The position numbers and the translations under genes are program-made. A DNA stretch of 64,000 nucleotides from Planktothrix paucivesiculata PCC 9631 (GTDB lineage: Bacteria > Cyanobacteriota > Cyanobacteriia > Cyanobacteriales > Microcoleaceae), in NCBI RefSeq assembly GCF_900009265.2, contig NZ_LR735026.1:708123-772122 (forward strand), read 5' to 3'. Positions within the stretch are counted from its first letter, which is position 1. Each line of letters starts with the position of its first letter. Below are positions 36,508-46,200 of the stretch, in pieces. Under the pieces are notes generated by a model, which was not told the origin of the DNA, ran no database searches, and worked only from the letters and a program-made list of their open reading frames with translations.

Positions 36508-36984
36508 ATGACTTGGCGCGGAACCACGACAGTACGCGATCGCATTTTTGCCGCCTTACCCTATCTACTGCCTTTAATGGATGGGTTACCCTTTGGACGC
36601 TTTTTATTCCAACAGTTTCCGATTTTACAAATTATTACATTGCCTGTCATCCCTTTGATGTTTCTTTATCAATACATTCCTTTCGCGGGATTTGTTGTGT
36701 TCCTAGGGTTATATATGTTAGTGGTTCGCAATGAAAATATTCCCCATTTCATTCGATTTAATACCATGCAAGCCATTTTGATTGATATTGTTCTGATTTT
36801 GTGTACTTTGGTTTTCCAGACCTTCGGCAATGTCCTTTTACAAGGATTTCTCATGGAAACCCTCTACAACATGATCTTCCTAGGGCTTTTAGCGGTATTT
36901 TTCTATTCTGTGATTCAGTCTTTATCTGGGAAATATGCAGAAATTCCTACGATTTCCGATGCTGTTTATATGCAAGTTCGCTAA
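36508..36984 (+). CDS. Tic20-family membrane protein
   Basis: 158 aa from ATG 36508 (AGGAGA upstream); TTG 36502 is rejected. Four hydrophobic helices and the signature RIFAALPYLLPLMDGLPFG plus IPHFIRFNTMQAILIDIVL match cyanobacterial homologues of chloroplast import component Tic20. Role in bacteria is unknown. Its TAA stop is immediately followed by a heptamer array. Confidence 0.93.
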   Translation: MTWRGTTTVRDRIFAALPYLLPLMDGLPFGRFLFQQFPILQIITLPVIPLMFLYQYIPFAGFVVFLGLYMLVVRNENIPHFIRFNTMQAILIDIVLILCTLVFQTFGNVLLQGFLMETLYNMIFLGLLAVFFYSVIQSLSGKYAEIPTISDAVYMQVR

Positions 36985-37026
36985 TAGGGAACAGGGAATA
37001 GGGAACAGGGAACAGGGAACAGGGAA
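36985..37026. repeat. Heptanucleotide tandem array (AGGGAAC type)
   Basis: Six units of AGGGAAC/AGGGAAT directly after the Tic20 stop codon. Same family as 42391-42421 (same strand) and the reverse-strand array at 25366-25565. Confidence 0.9.
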
Positions 37027-37182
37027 GAAAAAACTTTACCATCGGGGTTTGAGTATCCGTTGATGTCCTAATCGTGGGTCGCGCGACTACTATCAACGTT
37101 AATTGTCACCCCGAACCTGATACAATCAAAGATCCTTGCTTCTAAATCCAGAAGCCTAGTCGTCCATAAGGAGAATCACAGC

Positions 37183-37530
37183 ATGAAGCCTTTTGTTTAC
37201 GAAACAATGTATATCCTCCGTCCTGACCTCAACGATGAGCAGGTTGGGCAGTCTATTAGCAAATACGAAACCCTCCTCAAAGATCAAGGGGCAGAGAATA
37301 TCCAAATCCAAAATCGGGGTAAACGTCGTTTGGCCTATGACATTGATAAGCACCGGGAAGGGGTTTACGTCCAGATGAATTATGAAGGCCCTGGAGCCCA
37401 GATCGCTATTTTAGAAAGAGCCATGCGAATTAGCGACGAGGTGATCCGTTATCTGACTATTAAAGAAGAAGTAACGGTAGAACCCACGGAAGCCACGGAA
37501 GCAGAACCCGAAGCTCAAGAGGCGGAATAA
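37183..37530 (+). CDS. rpsF: 30S ribosomal protein S6
   Basis: 115 aa. Starts [39 protein letters not shown] is the S6 core. The acidic C-terminal tail is usual in cyanobacteria. AGGAG at 37169-37173 serves as RBS. Followed by a good terminator hairpin, so probably monocistronic here, without rpsR. Confidence 0.97.
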   Translation: MKPFVYETMYILRPDLNDEQVGQSISKYETLLKDQGAENIQIQNRGKRRLAYDIDKHREGVYVQMNYEGPGAQIAILERAMRISDEVIRYLTIKEEVTVEPTEATEAEPEAQEAE

Positions 37531-37537
37531 ATTAGGT

Positions 37538-37587
37538 AAACAGGGGGAAAGATAGAATTAGATTTTACTCTTAACCCCTGTTTTTGT
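37538..37587 (+). terminator. Rho-independent terminator of rpsF
   Basis: AAACAGGGG (37538-37546) pairs with CCCCTGTTT (37575-37583), followed by a T-rich tract. Confidence 0.7.
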
Positions 37588-37680
37588 TATACCCAGTTTT
37601 TTGGCTCTTGCCGATTGGGAACAACAGAGATATTTTAGAAACAAATATAAAGAATAAATTTATAGGAGCCGTTAGTCACC

Positions 37681-38235
37681 GTGAGCCAAGCTAAAAGTCA
37701 AACGCCACAGGAGTTACAAGCTGAAGTTACTCGTTTGAACGAGGAGCTACAAATGCGGGAGCAGTTGATTCAACAGTTATCTCAAGAACTGTTCCGTTTG
37801 GTAAAAGGAGACGCTAACTTATTACCCAGTCCCGATGTTTCCGAACGTCATCAAGTGCAAATGGTGGCTTTACGCGAACAACTGCAAGAGATGGAGCAGC
37901 AGGTTAAGTTTTATCAAGGACAAATCGCCGAACGGGATACGGAAGCCTATCAACTCAGACAGTCAGTGGAGGAGCTAACAGACCGTTCTCGGATGTTGGA
38001 ACAGGTTGTCCAGGAGTTACCTGGGGTATACCGTCAGAAGTTCTCAGAACGTCTGAATGAAGTCATGGAAAAAGTAGAATTACTACAACGGGAAAATAAA
38101 CAACTTCATGCCGAGTTACAAAGTGTCAGCTATCGTTTAGCCCAAAAAAGTCGCCGTCCTAGTGGCTTGGATTTACCGAGTTTTCAAGGTCGCGGTTCGG
38201 GTTCGGTTGAGATTCCCACTTTGGGTAATGCTTGA
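37681..38235 (+). CDS. Coiled-coil protein of unknown function
   Basis: 184 aa, GTG start preceded by GGAGCC. Nearly all helical, with heptad coiled coil over ~8-150 (Gln/Glu-rich) and a short Gly/Ser-rich tail. No membrane or signal segment. Cyanobacterial conserved hypothetical located next to rpsF; may be a scaffold or septum-related protein, but nothing in the sequence decides this. Confidence 0.8.
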   Translation: MSQAKSQTPQELQAEVTRLNEELQMREQLIQQLSQELFRLVKGDANLLPSPDVSERHQVQMVALREQLQEMEQQVKFYQGQIAERDTEAYQLRQSVEELTDRSRMLEQVVQELPGVYRQKFSERLNEVMEKVELLQRENKQLHAELQSVSYRLAQKSRRPSGLDLPSFQGRGSGSVEIPTLGNA

Positions 38236-38254
38236 GCGTTAAGAAGGACTTGTG

Positions 38255-38297
38255 AACGACCCACACTGTAGCCCCAGGTTAATCAGTGTGGGTCGTT
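38255..38297. terminator. Bidirectional terminator between convergent genes
   Basis: Perfect 14-bp stem AACGACCCACACTG (38255-38268) / CAGTGTGGGTCGTT (38284-38297) with a 15-nt loop, between the coiled-coil gene (+) and argZ/agrE (-). Confidence 0.8.
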
Positions 38298-38301
38298 GAA
38301 A

Positions 38302-40419
38302 TTAACCCACTTGTACGACTCCGTAACGACTGGTTAATTTGTCCAATTGATTGACTAATAAACTTAGGAATAGTCCCACGTCGGTGACAACGCCAATGGA
38401 CTCCACAGAACCGCGATCGCTCAGTTTGGTGACAACAGCCGGGTTAATATCGACACAGACCATTTTAACTCCCGAAGGGGTCATATTCCCCACCCCAATC
38501 GAATGCAGCATCGAGGACAGCATCAGAATCATATCCGCGCCCTGCAACAGTTCGGCATAATGTTCTTGGGCCTTGATTAAGTCCATTTGGGTATCCGGTA
38601 GGGGGCCATCATCTCGAATCGAACCCGCTAAGGAGAAGGGAATGTTATTTTTCACACATTCATACATCACCCCACTCTTAACCAAGCCATTTTCAACGGC
38701 GGCGGCAATACTCCCATAACGGCGAACACTATTGATCACTTTAAGGTGATGGCGATGACCTCCTTTAACAGCGATACCCTGTTTCATATCCATACCCAGG
38801 GAGGTTCCCATGATCGATTGTTCCATATCGTGAACGGCGATCGCATTTCCCCCTAATAACGCCTGCACATAGCCTTGGCGGATCAGGTGGGATAAATGTT
38901 GGGCTCCTCCGGTATGGATGACCACTGGGCCAGCCGTGACGACGACTTTGCCACCGCGATCGCGAATTTGGCGCAGTTCCCAGGCAACCTGTTCCACAAT
39001 TAGCTCAACCCGGCGTTCACTAGAGACTCCAGACGACATAAAGCTGAATTCCTGGGGTGCATTCCGGGCTTCCCTGGATTCGGTTTTGCGGATGGTACGA
39101 AGACCCACCACATCCACAACCACCCGTTCTCCGACCTTTAAGTCCCGCAGAATCTTACATTGGGCTACTAGACCGTTGGGGGTTTGGGAAATTGCGATCG
39201 CGCCGTCCATCCGTTGATGTTGAACCGTTAGCCATTGGCCATTAACCCGAACTTCCGTGGGGTAAATGGTGGAGACGTAGAAATCATCGGGGCCAACGCC
39301 ATCTTGTTCGACTGGTTGTAAGCGAGCGTCCCGTTGGTCTTCTTCTAAGGACACCACGCCAATATCAATTAATTGGCTGATAATTTCTTCCATCACCTCA
39401 TGGGAGGGGGCAGAAATTTTAATCTCGGCTTTCGAGGTGCTTTGTCGTTGTTCCCCTAAATTGAAGTTGAGGACTTTGAAACTGCCCCCGCCTTCGACGA
39501 CTAAATCCAAGGCGCGGTTAATTAGCCCGGCGTCTAATAGATGTCCTTCCATCAGGACGGTGTGGCTTTCAACTTTAACCACCGCATGACGATCCACAAT
39601 CACAGGTTCAGTCACCCGCAGGGTTAAACATTTGGCAGCCCCACCTGCTTTTAAAAACTCAGTTAGGGGAGTTTCTAGGACAGTAAAACCTGCTTCTTCG
39701 ATTCTGGCTTTGAGGTTTTCACTGGCTTTGTTCATAATCACCATCTGATTAACATTGACGGTGTTACAAGCAAAGTTAACGGCGTCTGGTTCCTCAACAA
39801 TAATCAGTTTTTCGGGTGGAATACGCAGTTCGATTAAGCGATTTGAATAGGAATCAAAGGCGGGGGGATAATACATTAAATACCCGCCTTTTAAGGGACA
39901 AAAACAGGTATCGAGGTGATAAAACCGTTCATCCATTAACCGCAGGGATAGGACTTCAATATCCAGCCATTCGGCAATTAGGGGGTGGGAGTCGAGTTCA
40001 GACCGGAATCCATATCCCGCCCATAAATAGCGCCCTTCCCGGTCAAATAATGCGTCTCCAGCGCCTTCAAAGGGAAGGTCTTTTGGAAGTTCGTGGACGG
40101 TAAATCCTTGACCTTCAAACCAGGTTTTGAAATAGGGTTCTTCCCCTTGGCGTTCTTTATGATAAAAACGACTAAGAACGACGGTTTTATCGAGAACTAA
40201 CCCGGCGTTGGCGGTAAAGACCATATCCGGCCAACCTTTGGCGGGGTTTACTAAGTCAACAATGGCGTGTTCTTTGATAAGATGGTACAAGTTTTGCCAC
40301 TGTTCTCTGGCTTTGTCAAAGGAGGATTTGTGGATATTTCCCTCCATCCAAGGATTGATTACATAGTCCACATCATAGTGGTCTGGAGAACACATCAGAA
40401 AGCGAATTGATTCTGTCAT
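38302..40419 (-). CDS. argZ: Arginine dihydrolase / ornithine-metabolising bifunctional enzyme (ArgZ/AgrE)
   Basis: 705 aa from ATG 40419 (MTESIRFLMCSPDHYDV); an upstream ATG at 40530 would add 37 unlike residues. The N-terminal guanidine-modifying domain (~1-280) has MVFTANAGL, HLDTCFCPL and catalytic C264 in GGAAKCLTL; C264 equals the position I recall for Synechocystis ArgZ. It converts arginine to ornithine, CO2 and ammonia. The C-terminal half (~290-705) is the TIGR00300/LOR-SDH-type domain; in Anabaena AgrE this part makes proline from ornithine. Central to cyanophycin/arginine nitrogen mobilisation. Also called AgrE. Confidence 0.95.
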   Translation of the reverse strand: MTESIRFLMCSPDHYDVDYVINPWMEGNIHKSSFDKAREQWQNLYHLIKEHAIVDLVNPAKGWPDMVFTANAGLVLDKTVVLSRFYHKERQGEEPYFKTWFEGQGFTVHELPKDLPFEGAGDALFDREGRYLWAGYGFRSELDSHPLIAEWLDIEVLSLRLMDERFYHLDTCFCPLKGGYLMYYPPAFDSYSNRLIELRIPPEKLIIVEEPDAVNFACNTVNVNQMVIMNKASENLKARIEEAGFTVLETPLTEFLKAGGAAKCLTLRVTEPVIVDRHAVVKVESHTVLMEGHLLDAGLINRALDLVVEGGGSFKVLNFNLGEQRQSTSKAEIKISAPSHEVMEEIISQLIDIGVVSLEEDQRDARLQPVEQDGVGPDDFYVSTIYPTEVRVNGQWLTVQHQRMDGAIAISQTPNGLVAQCKILRDLKVGERVVVDVVGLRTIRKTESREARNAPQEFSFMSSGVSSERRVELIVEQVAWELRQIRDRGGKVVVTAGPVVIHTGGAQHLSHLIRQGYVQALLGGNAIAVHDMEQSIMGTSLGMDMKQGIAVKGGHRHHLKVINSVRRYGSIAAAVENGLVKSGVMYECVKNNIPFSLAGSIRDDGPLPDTQMDLIKAQEHYAELLQGADMILMLSSMLHSIGVGNMTPSGVKMVCVDINPAVVTKLSDRGSVESIGVVTDVGLFLSLLVNQLDKLTSRYGVVQVG

Positions 40420-40717
40420 TTTAGGTACAATAGGGTAGACGCTACGGTTTTCTACCGATAAGAGATTTGAGTCACTACAAAATCCCACTTCTAAGGTTGA
40501 GAAGGGGATATTGGTTCTATAAAAAGCCAACTTTTAATTATATCATCCGAATGTGGACAAGCCTTGCGATTAAATGTCATATTTTCATAACATTGGGCTG
40601 GAGGGTGATCAAGCTATTTTTTGATCTTCTCGCTTAAAAAAATAGAGATCGCATCAACAACTCCTACCAATATGATAAAATTTCATTAATTCTAGTTAAT
40701 TACATTCTTGTATTAAT

Positions 40718-41797
40718 ATGGGACGGCCATTCAGCAGAATTTTAAAAGCAGATGAAATTTTAGCAGAGGCAAAAGTTCATAGAGAGAAACTTCTCAAACA
40801 ATCAAGACAACGTTCACAAAATGGTAAATCTGTCCGTACTCCAGAAGTTAACACCCTACTGAAGAAAGGGGGAAATAAGTGGAGTTTTGGAAACGAAAAA
40901 GCATTAGAAGATTTTGTTTGGGATAATTTGAGGAATTTGTTAGAGCTTACTCCCTTAAAACGTCAATACAAAGTTAATGGAGAGATTTGTGATATTTTGG
41001 CTTTGGATAAAGATCAACAATTAGTTATAATAGAGCTAAAAAATATTACTGATCGAGGAGTGGTTCAACAACTCACTCGTTACTATAATAATTTAATTGG
41101 GGTTAAGCCGATTGATTTGGAGATAGATTATAGTAAACTTATCCGTCTAATGGCTATTATGCCCAGTTTTCATAAACACAATTTTGTTGACAAAGAACAT
41201 AGCAAGCTATCTTTAGAGTTTCTCTCTTTTGAGATTATCAAACAACCGGATAGTTTAGCTCTGTCTTTAACTAATGTTGATACAGAAAAGACTGTTTATA
41301 CAAAAATTAATTATCATAAAAATGATGTATTTGATCTATCATGTTATTTACCAGATCCACCCAATAGTTTACTAAAAATAATATCAAATTGCTCACCAGA
41401 AAAACAACAATATATTTTAAAATTGAGAAAACATATTTTGTGTTTTCACGAAAAAATTCAAGAAATTTATGCTCCAGCAGTTATTAAGTACGGACGAGGT
41501 AAAGATAATATTTGCGTTGAAATTCGTAAAGATAATAGCTTTTATCTTTGTTTACCAATACCAGATCGGCAAGTTATGGGTTCTAAATACCCTTCAGGTA
41601 AAATGCAAATTTTTACAAATGATTTTCAACAGATAAATCTTATTGGGTATATTCCCAAAGGTAAAAGATCTATTGATAAATCTTATCGGTACGAAGACTT
41701 TGAAAAGTTTATCCAGGTAACAGATTCTATAGAATCTCTGAATCAACTAGAAAATCTGATTAATATAGCTTTGCAAAATTGGTTAGAAAGGTTTTAG
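40718..41797 (+). CDS. NucS/DUF91-like endonuclease domain protein
   Basis: 359 aa. Residues ~60-150 resemble the catalytic domain of NucS/DUF91 (PD-(D/E)xK fold): catalytic D92 in EICDILAL, then E106-x-K108 in VIIELKN, then QLTRYYNNL. The C-terminal part (~230-359) resembles DUF5655, often fused to such nucleases. Likely a structure- or mismatch-specific DNA endonuclease, or a defence nuclease. No adjacent methylase or helicase. It lies upstream of a toxin-antitoxin pair in the same direction. Confidence 0.8.
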   Translation: MGRPFSRILKADEILAEAKVHREKLLKQSRQRSQNGKSVRTPEVNTLLKKGGNKWSFGNEKALEDFVWDNLRNLLELTPLKRQYKVNGEICDILALDKDQQLVIIELKNITDRGVVQQLTRYYNNLIGVKPIDLEIDYSKLIRLMAIMPSFHKHNFVDKEHSKLSLEFLSFEIIKQPDSLALSLTNVDTEKTVYTKINYHKNDVFDLSCYLPDPPNSLLKIISNCSPEKQQYILKLRKHILCFHEKIQEIYAPAVIKYGRGKDNICVEIRKDNSFYLCLPIPDRQVMGSKYPSGKMQIFTNDFQQINLIGYIPKGKRSIDKSYRYEDFEKFIQVTDSIESLNQLENLINIALQNWLERF

Positions 41798-41913
41798 CTT
41801 CTGCCCAACAAAACAGAAAACTTTTTGCTATAATTGTAATATCTGGTATAGCCTACACCTAAAAACTTTAGTTTTAGATCACGAATAAACAAATAATTCA
41901 AACTAGGATAAAA

Positions 41914-42180
41914 ATGATGATTAAATCAATTGCCAAAGTAACTTCCGAAGGAAAACTAGAACTTCCTCCCGAAATATTACAACAACTGCAACCTTTAACG
42001 GAATATGAAATATCAGTTACAGAAAATGAAATTAAACTGACAAAAACCAAGAAAAAATTAAGCTTAGATGAGTTATTTCAACGGATTGACGAAACCCAAC
42101 CAGATCCTGATGAACCAACTTTGGAAGAAATTAGTGAAATAGTCAAAGAAGTTAGACAAGAATTGTGGGGTAAATCATGA
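41914..42180 (+). CDS. AbrB/MazE-like antitoxin
   Basis: 88 aa. IAKVTSEGKLELPPEILQQL is the SpoVT-AbrB swapped-hairpin DNA-binding motif; the acidic helical tail (ETQPDPDEPTLEEISEIV) would bind a PIN toxin. Overlaps the toxin start (ATGA, 42177-42180), indicating translational coupling. Confidence 0.88.
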   Translation: MMIKSIAKVTSEGKLELPPEILQQLQPLTEYEISVTENEIKLTKTKKKLSLDELFQRIDETQPDPDEPTLEEISEIVKEVRQELWGKS

Positions 42181-42377
42181 AAGTTGTTGTTGATGTTAAT
42201 GTCTGGATATCAGCTTTATTATGGCCAGGAGTAACCCGTAAAATTATACAATTAGCACAAGCTAGTCAAATTACTATACTCGCTTCTGAAGATTTATTTC
42301 ACGAACTAGAAACAACTTTAAAACGAAATAAATTCGCATCTAAAATGCAATCTCTCGGTTTAACGGTTGAAGAATTA

Positions 42378-42478
42378 TAGCGCTACGCACTAGGGAACAG
42401 GGAACAGGGAACAGGGAACAGTAAGCAGTGAATGAGTTTCAGGATTTAGAAGTGTCCTAACTTCAATGCGTAGCGCTA
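42378..42478. mobile_element. 101-bp MITE with perfect 12-bp termini
   Basis: TAGCGCTACGCA at the left end and its exact reverse complement at the right, flanked by TA duplications (42376-42377 and 42479-42480). Interior holds four AGGGAAC heptamers. No coding capacity. The TA target suggests mobilisation by an IS630/Tc1-type transposase. Confidence 0.92.
42391..42421. repeat. AGGGAAC heptamer array inside the MITE
   Basis: Four AGGGAAC units inside the transposable element, of the same type as the array after tic20 (36985-37026). Confidence 0.85.
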
Positions 42479-42743
42479 TACTATATGCGAGTACGGAAGT
42501 TTTAAACTTTTGTTCCAATGTTTCTATTAACGTACCTCAATTAAGAGACAGTAAAGATAATCATATTCTAGCTGCGGCCTTATCTGCCAATGCAGAAGTT
42601 TTAATCACGGGAGATCAAGATTTATTAGTATTAGATAACTTTATGGGAACAGCGATTATGAAACCAACAGACTTTCTTGCTCTTTATTTTCCATAAAAAC
42701 CAAAATATGATTGACCCAATTATCATCATGGGTTAACTTCAAC

Positions 42744-42844
42744 AGGACTTACGCACAAGACCAAAGAAACCGGGTTTCTGGCCCTGATTTTGCGGATGAA
42801 ATCTGGATTTCTCGTTCAGAAACCCGGTTTGGTGCGTAAGTCCT
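42744..42844. mobile_element. Small inverted-repeat element, AGGACTTACG family (copy B)
   Basis: 101 bp, AGGACTTACGCA...TGCGTAAGTCCT (the right end reads GGTGCGTAAGTCCT), near-identical to 4755-4856. The rest of the 42697-43242 intergenic region has no other recognised feature apart from the RBS TGGAGG before 43243. Confidence 0.8.
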
Positions 42845-43242
42845 ATTCAAAAATAAATAAATAGGATTAGAAAATTTAAGTTCTACCTTAAAGTAGATGA
42901 AAATAAGCTAATTACCTGTATTAATTTGTCTATTATAATCCTCAGTAATCGGTTGATCAAATATAAAGAAGATTTTTGTCTCCTCGGAGCAAATATCCAG
43001 ACCATTGTGGTAATGAACAAATAAAATAATATTATTAAACCGTTGGGGATCAATATTTTACGAGAATCACCCCAAATCCGGGAAGAAAAACTTTCAATTA
43101 TTTTAAGATTGTTTAGGAAATCGTTAAGTTCACAGAAAAGTCAACCGTTTGCTACGACAATAGAAATATAATTATCACGGTTCTCTTAGATTAGGATCGT
43201 TAACTCAGATGATTATGATCTCATCTGGAGGATTTAAGTCTT

Positions 43243-46200
43243 ATGTCTCCCCAAGCTAACCTCCTTAATTTCCTTCAGGTAGTCCCTGTTTGTCACCATG
43301 ACACCTCCCTAGAAGCATTGCGGTTGATTTTTTCCCAGGGAAACTGTGAACGGGTGGTGATTATCAACTCCCAATATCAGCCCCTGGGAATGATTTCCTT
43401 GCGTCGTTTTCTTCCCTATCTGCTGAATCAGATTCCTGTTTCCCCAGCTACCCAGATCCAACCCCCCTTAGGAGAAGATTTTCAGGCGATCATTGATCCT
43501 GTGATCCCTATTCCATCCCATTTAAACCTGCAAGAGTTTTGGCTGTATTTACAAGATCAGAATTCCCCTACTGCGGTAGATCAGACTCAAACTAAAAGTT
43601 TATCCCTAGCTTTAGTGAATCAGGAGGGGGAATTTATTGGATTAATCGATAGTTTACAGGTGTTAGAACATTTAGCTAAACATTGCCAACAGTTTCCCCC
43701 CGTTGATCCACCCAAAGCCTCTCCTCCCCATACTTTCGACTTCCAGACAGAAACCCAACCCGGGTTAAGTCCTTTATCCCTGGGAGATTCTCTCCCCCCC
43801 GATCGTTTAATTGAGTTTTTAGACGAACTACCTATCCCCTTAATGATTCAACAGGATGATGGCAAAATCATCAGTCAAAATTTAGCATGGCGATCGCTAA
43901 TTGGACTAGGATCACAAGTAGTACAGGAAGTCGCAGAAACCGTAATCCGTTGGGTTCAAACCTCTGTAATATTTTCCGACGGCGAAAACGGGCCGAATTC
44001 ACCTTTAGAAACCTCTGGGAACTGGGGACTTTTATCTAATCCCTTAACCCATGTTGCTGAACCTTTAATTGCCAATTCAGCCCACTTAGAAATGCCCCAA
44101 TGGTGTCAACTCGGGAGCAAACCAGACAGTTATGTTTGTATTTGTCCGGTCGCTCAAAATCAGGAACGGGTGTGGCAATTTACCCGTCAACAATTAAACG
44201 CTAAATCAGAAATAGGTTTATATTTAGAGAATGACACGGATAACCTCTGGTTAGTGTTTGCTCAAGATATTACAGAACAACATCGAGTTGCTCAAGAACT
44301 CACCGCCAAAAATACCGATTTAATTCAACTCAATCGCATCAAAGATGAGTTTATGGCCTGTATTAGCCACGAATTAAAAACCCCCCTTACCGCCGTTTTA
44401 GGTTTATCAAGTTTATTAAAAGATCACGCATTAGGAGAACTCAACGAAAGACAAACCCGTTATGCCCAACTGATTCATAAAAGTGGTCGTCACCTAATGT
44501 TAGTGGTGAATGATATTCTGGATTTAACCCGCATAGAAACCGGACAATTAGAGTTAGTTCCCGAACCTTTACATATTCAATCAGTTTGTCAATCTGCCTT
44601 TGATTTAGCAATTCAACACTACCAAAGCCAGGACAAATCGGATATTAAACTGCAAGCAGAAATTTTAGCCCAAGTTAAACGTCGATTTCACTTAGAGATT
44701 GAACCGGGTTTAGAAACCTTCGTCGCCGATGAACTTAGACTACGACAAATGTTAGTTAATTTGTTATGTAATGCTCTAAAATTTGCCCCCGATCGCAGTG
44801 ATTTTGGTCTACAAGTAGGTCGTTGGGAAAATTGGGTAGCTTTTACGATTTGGGATCGAGGGATTGGGATTCCTGATGATAAACAGCATCTAATTTTCCA
44901 AAAATTCCAACAGTTAGAAAGTCCCCTGACCCGTGAATTTGAAGGAACAGGACTGGGGTTAGTATTAACCCAGCGTTTGGCTCGACTCCATGGGGGAGAT
45001 GTCAGCTTTATTTCTCAACCAAATCAAGGCAGTAAATTCACCCTATTATTACCTCCTAATCCCCCTCGTTGTAATTGGGAATTGCCGCGTAAAGTTGGTA
45101 GTCAAAATCGTCAATTTGCGAGTTCTTCTCCTGGAGATTCCTCAAACACATCTCGGTTAGTATTAGTGGTAGAAACCGTACCCAAATTTATTCAAAATTT
45201 GAGCGAACAACTGGCTGATTTAGGATATCGAGTGATCATTGCCCGTTCAGGAACAGAAGCAGTTGAAAAAGCCCGTTGTCTACAACCTAGGGTAATTTTA
45301 CTAAATCCTTTAATTCCTTTATTGTCCGGTTGGGATGTTTTAACCCTCCTAAAAACCGATCTACAAACCCATAAAATTCCGGTGATTATTACCGCAACTT
45401 TGGGGGATAAACAACGGGCATTAATGAATCATTGTGATGGATTTCTTCACCTTCCAGTTAAAGAATTAGAATTAGAAAAGTTGTTAAAAGAGTTACTGCT
45501 GGAGGTTCCCTTTTCTGCCCCCCAACAGTTAATTATTCTTTGGTTTAGTTTATCAGAAAATTCTCCAAATGTGGCTCCCGATGCAGATTTGAAAAATAAG
45601 AATTCTATTTATCATTCGGCTTTATTTTTATCTCGATTTTCCCATTGTCGAATTTTAGAAGCGGATGACGTGCATCAAGCCGCGATGATGGCGCAAATTT
45701 GGCATCCTAATGTGATGGTCTTAGAAAGAGATAGTTCGATCCAAAATCCATCCTATTTGTTAGAGGAAATTAGTAAACAAGAAAGTTTGACCCAATTACC
45801 GATTGTTACTTTAGATCCTGTTACTACTCAGGTCGCTAATCAAGTTAAAAATTTGTCAATTTTTCCCTGTTTAGCTAATTCCCAAGATGATCGATTCAAA
45901 AATGAAAATTTTCCTTTATCGATAAGTTCAGCTTTATTAGAAGTCGTCCAAATTGCCACTCGTTTAAGTTGGAAACCCAGTATTTTAGTTGTAGATTCTT
46001 CAATTTTACCTGAACAACAATTGGGTGATTTATTAGATCCGCTTGATCCTGCTGATTCGAGTAATTTTAAGATCGATCAAGCTCTGGTTCAATATATTGA
46101 AATTGCTGGATTTCAAGGCATTATGGGGAAAAGTTGGGAAGAAATTATTCGTAAAATTCAATGCAAGAGCTTGGATTTAATATTAATTTGTTTTCGCGGA

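Larger units (their letters stand above)
42177..42696 (+). pseudogene. PIN-domain toxin split by a 101-bp MITE
   Basis: The first part (42177-42377, MKVVVDVNVWISALLWPGVT) ends at a TAG contributed by the insert; the second part resumes at 42481 and runs to 42696 (LYASTEVLNF... HILAAALSANAEVLITGDQD). Removing the 101-bp element plus one TA (103 bp) joins them as TVEEL|LYAST in a continuous 138-aa PIN protein. The acidic residues D6, E (SEDLFHEL), D (DNHIL) and D (GDQDLL) are all encoded, so only the insert inactivates it. The antitoxin is intact. Confidence 0.93.

Noticed and set aside
38918..39245. Thr/Arg-rich plus-strand frames inside argZ/agrE
   Set aside because: Shadows of the minus-strand gene.
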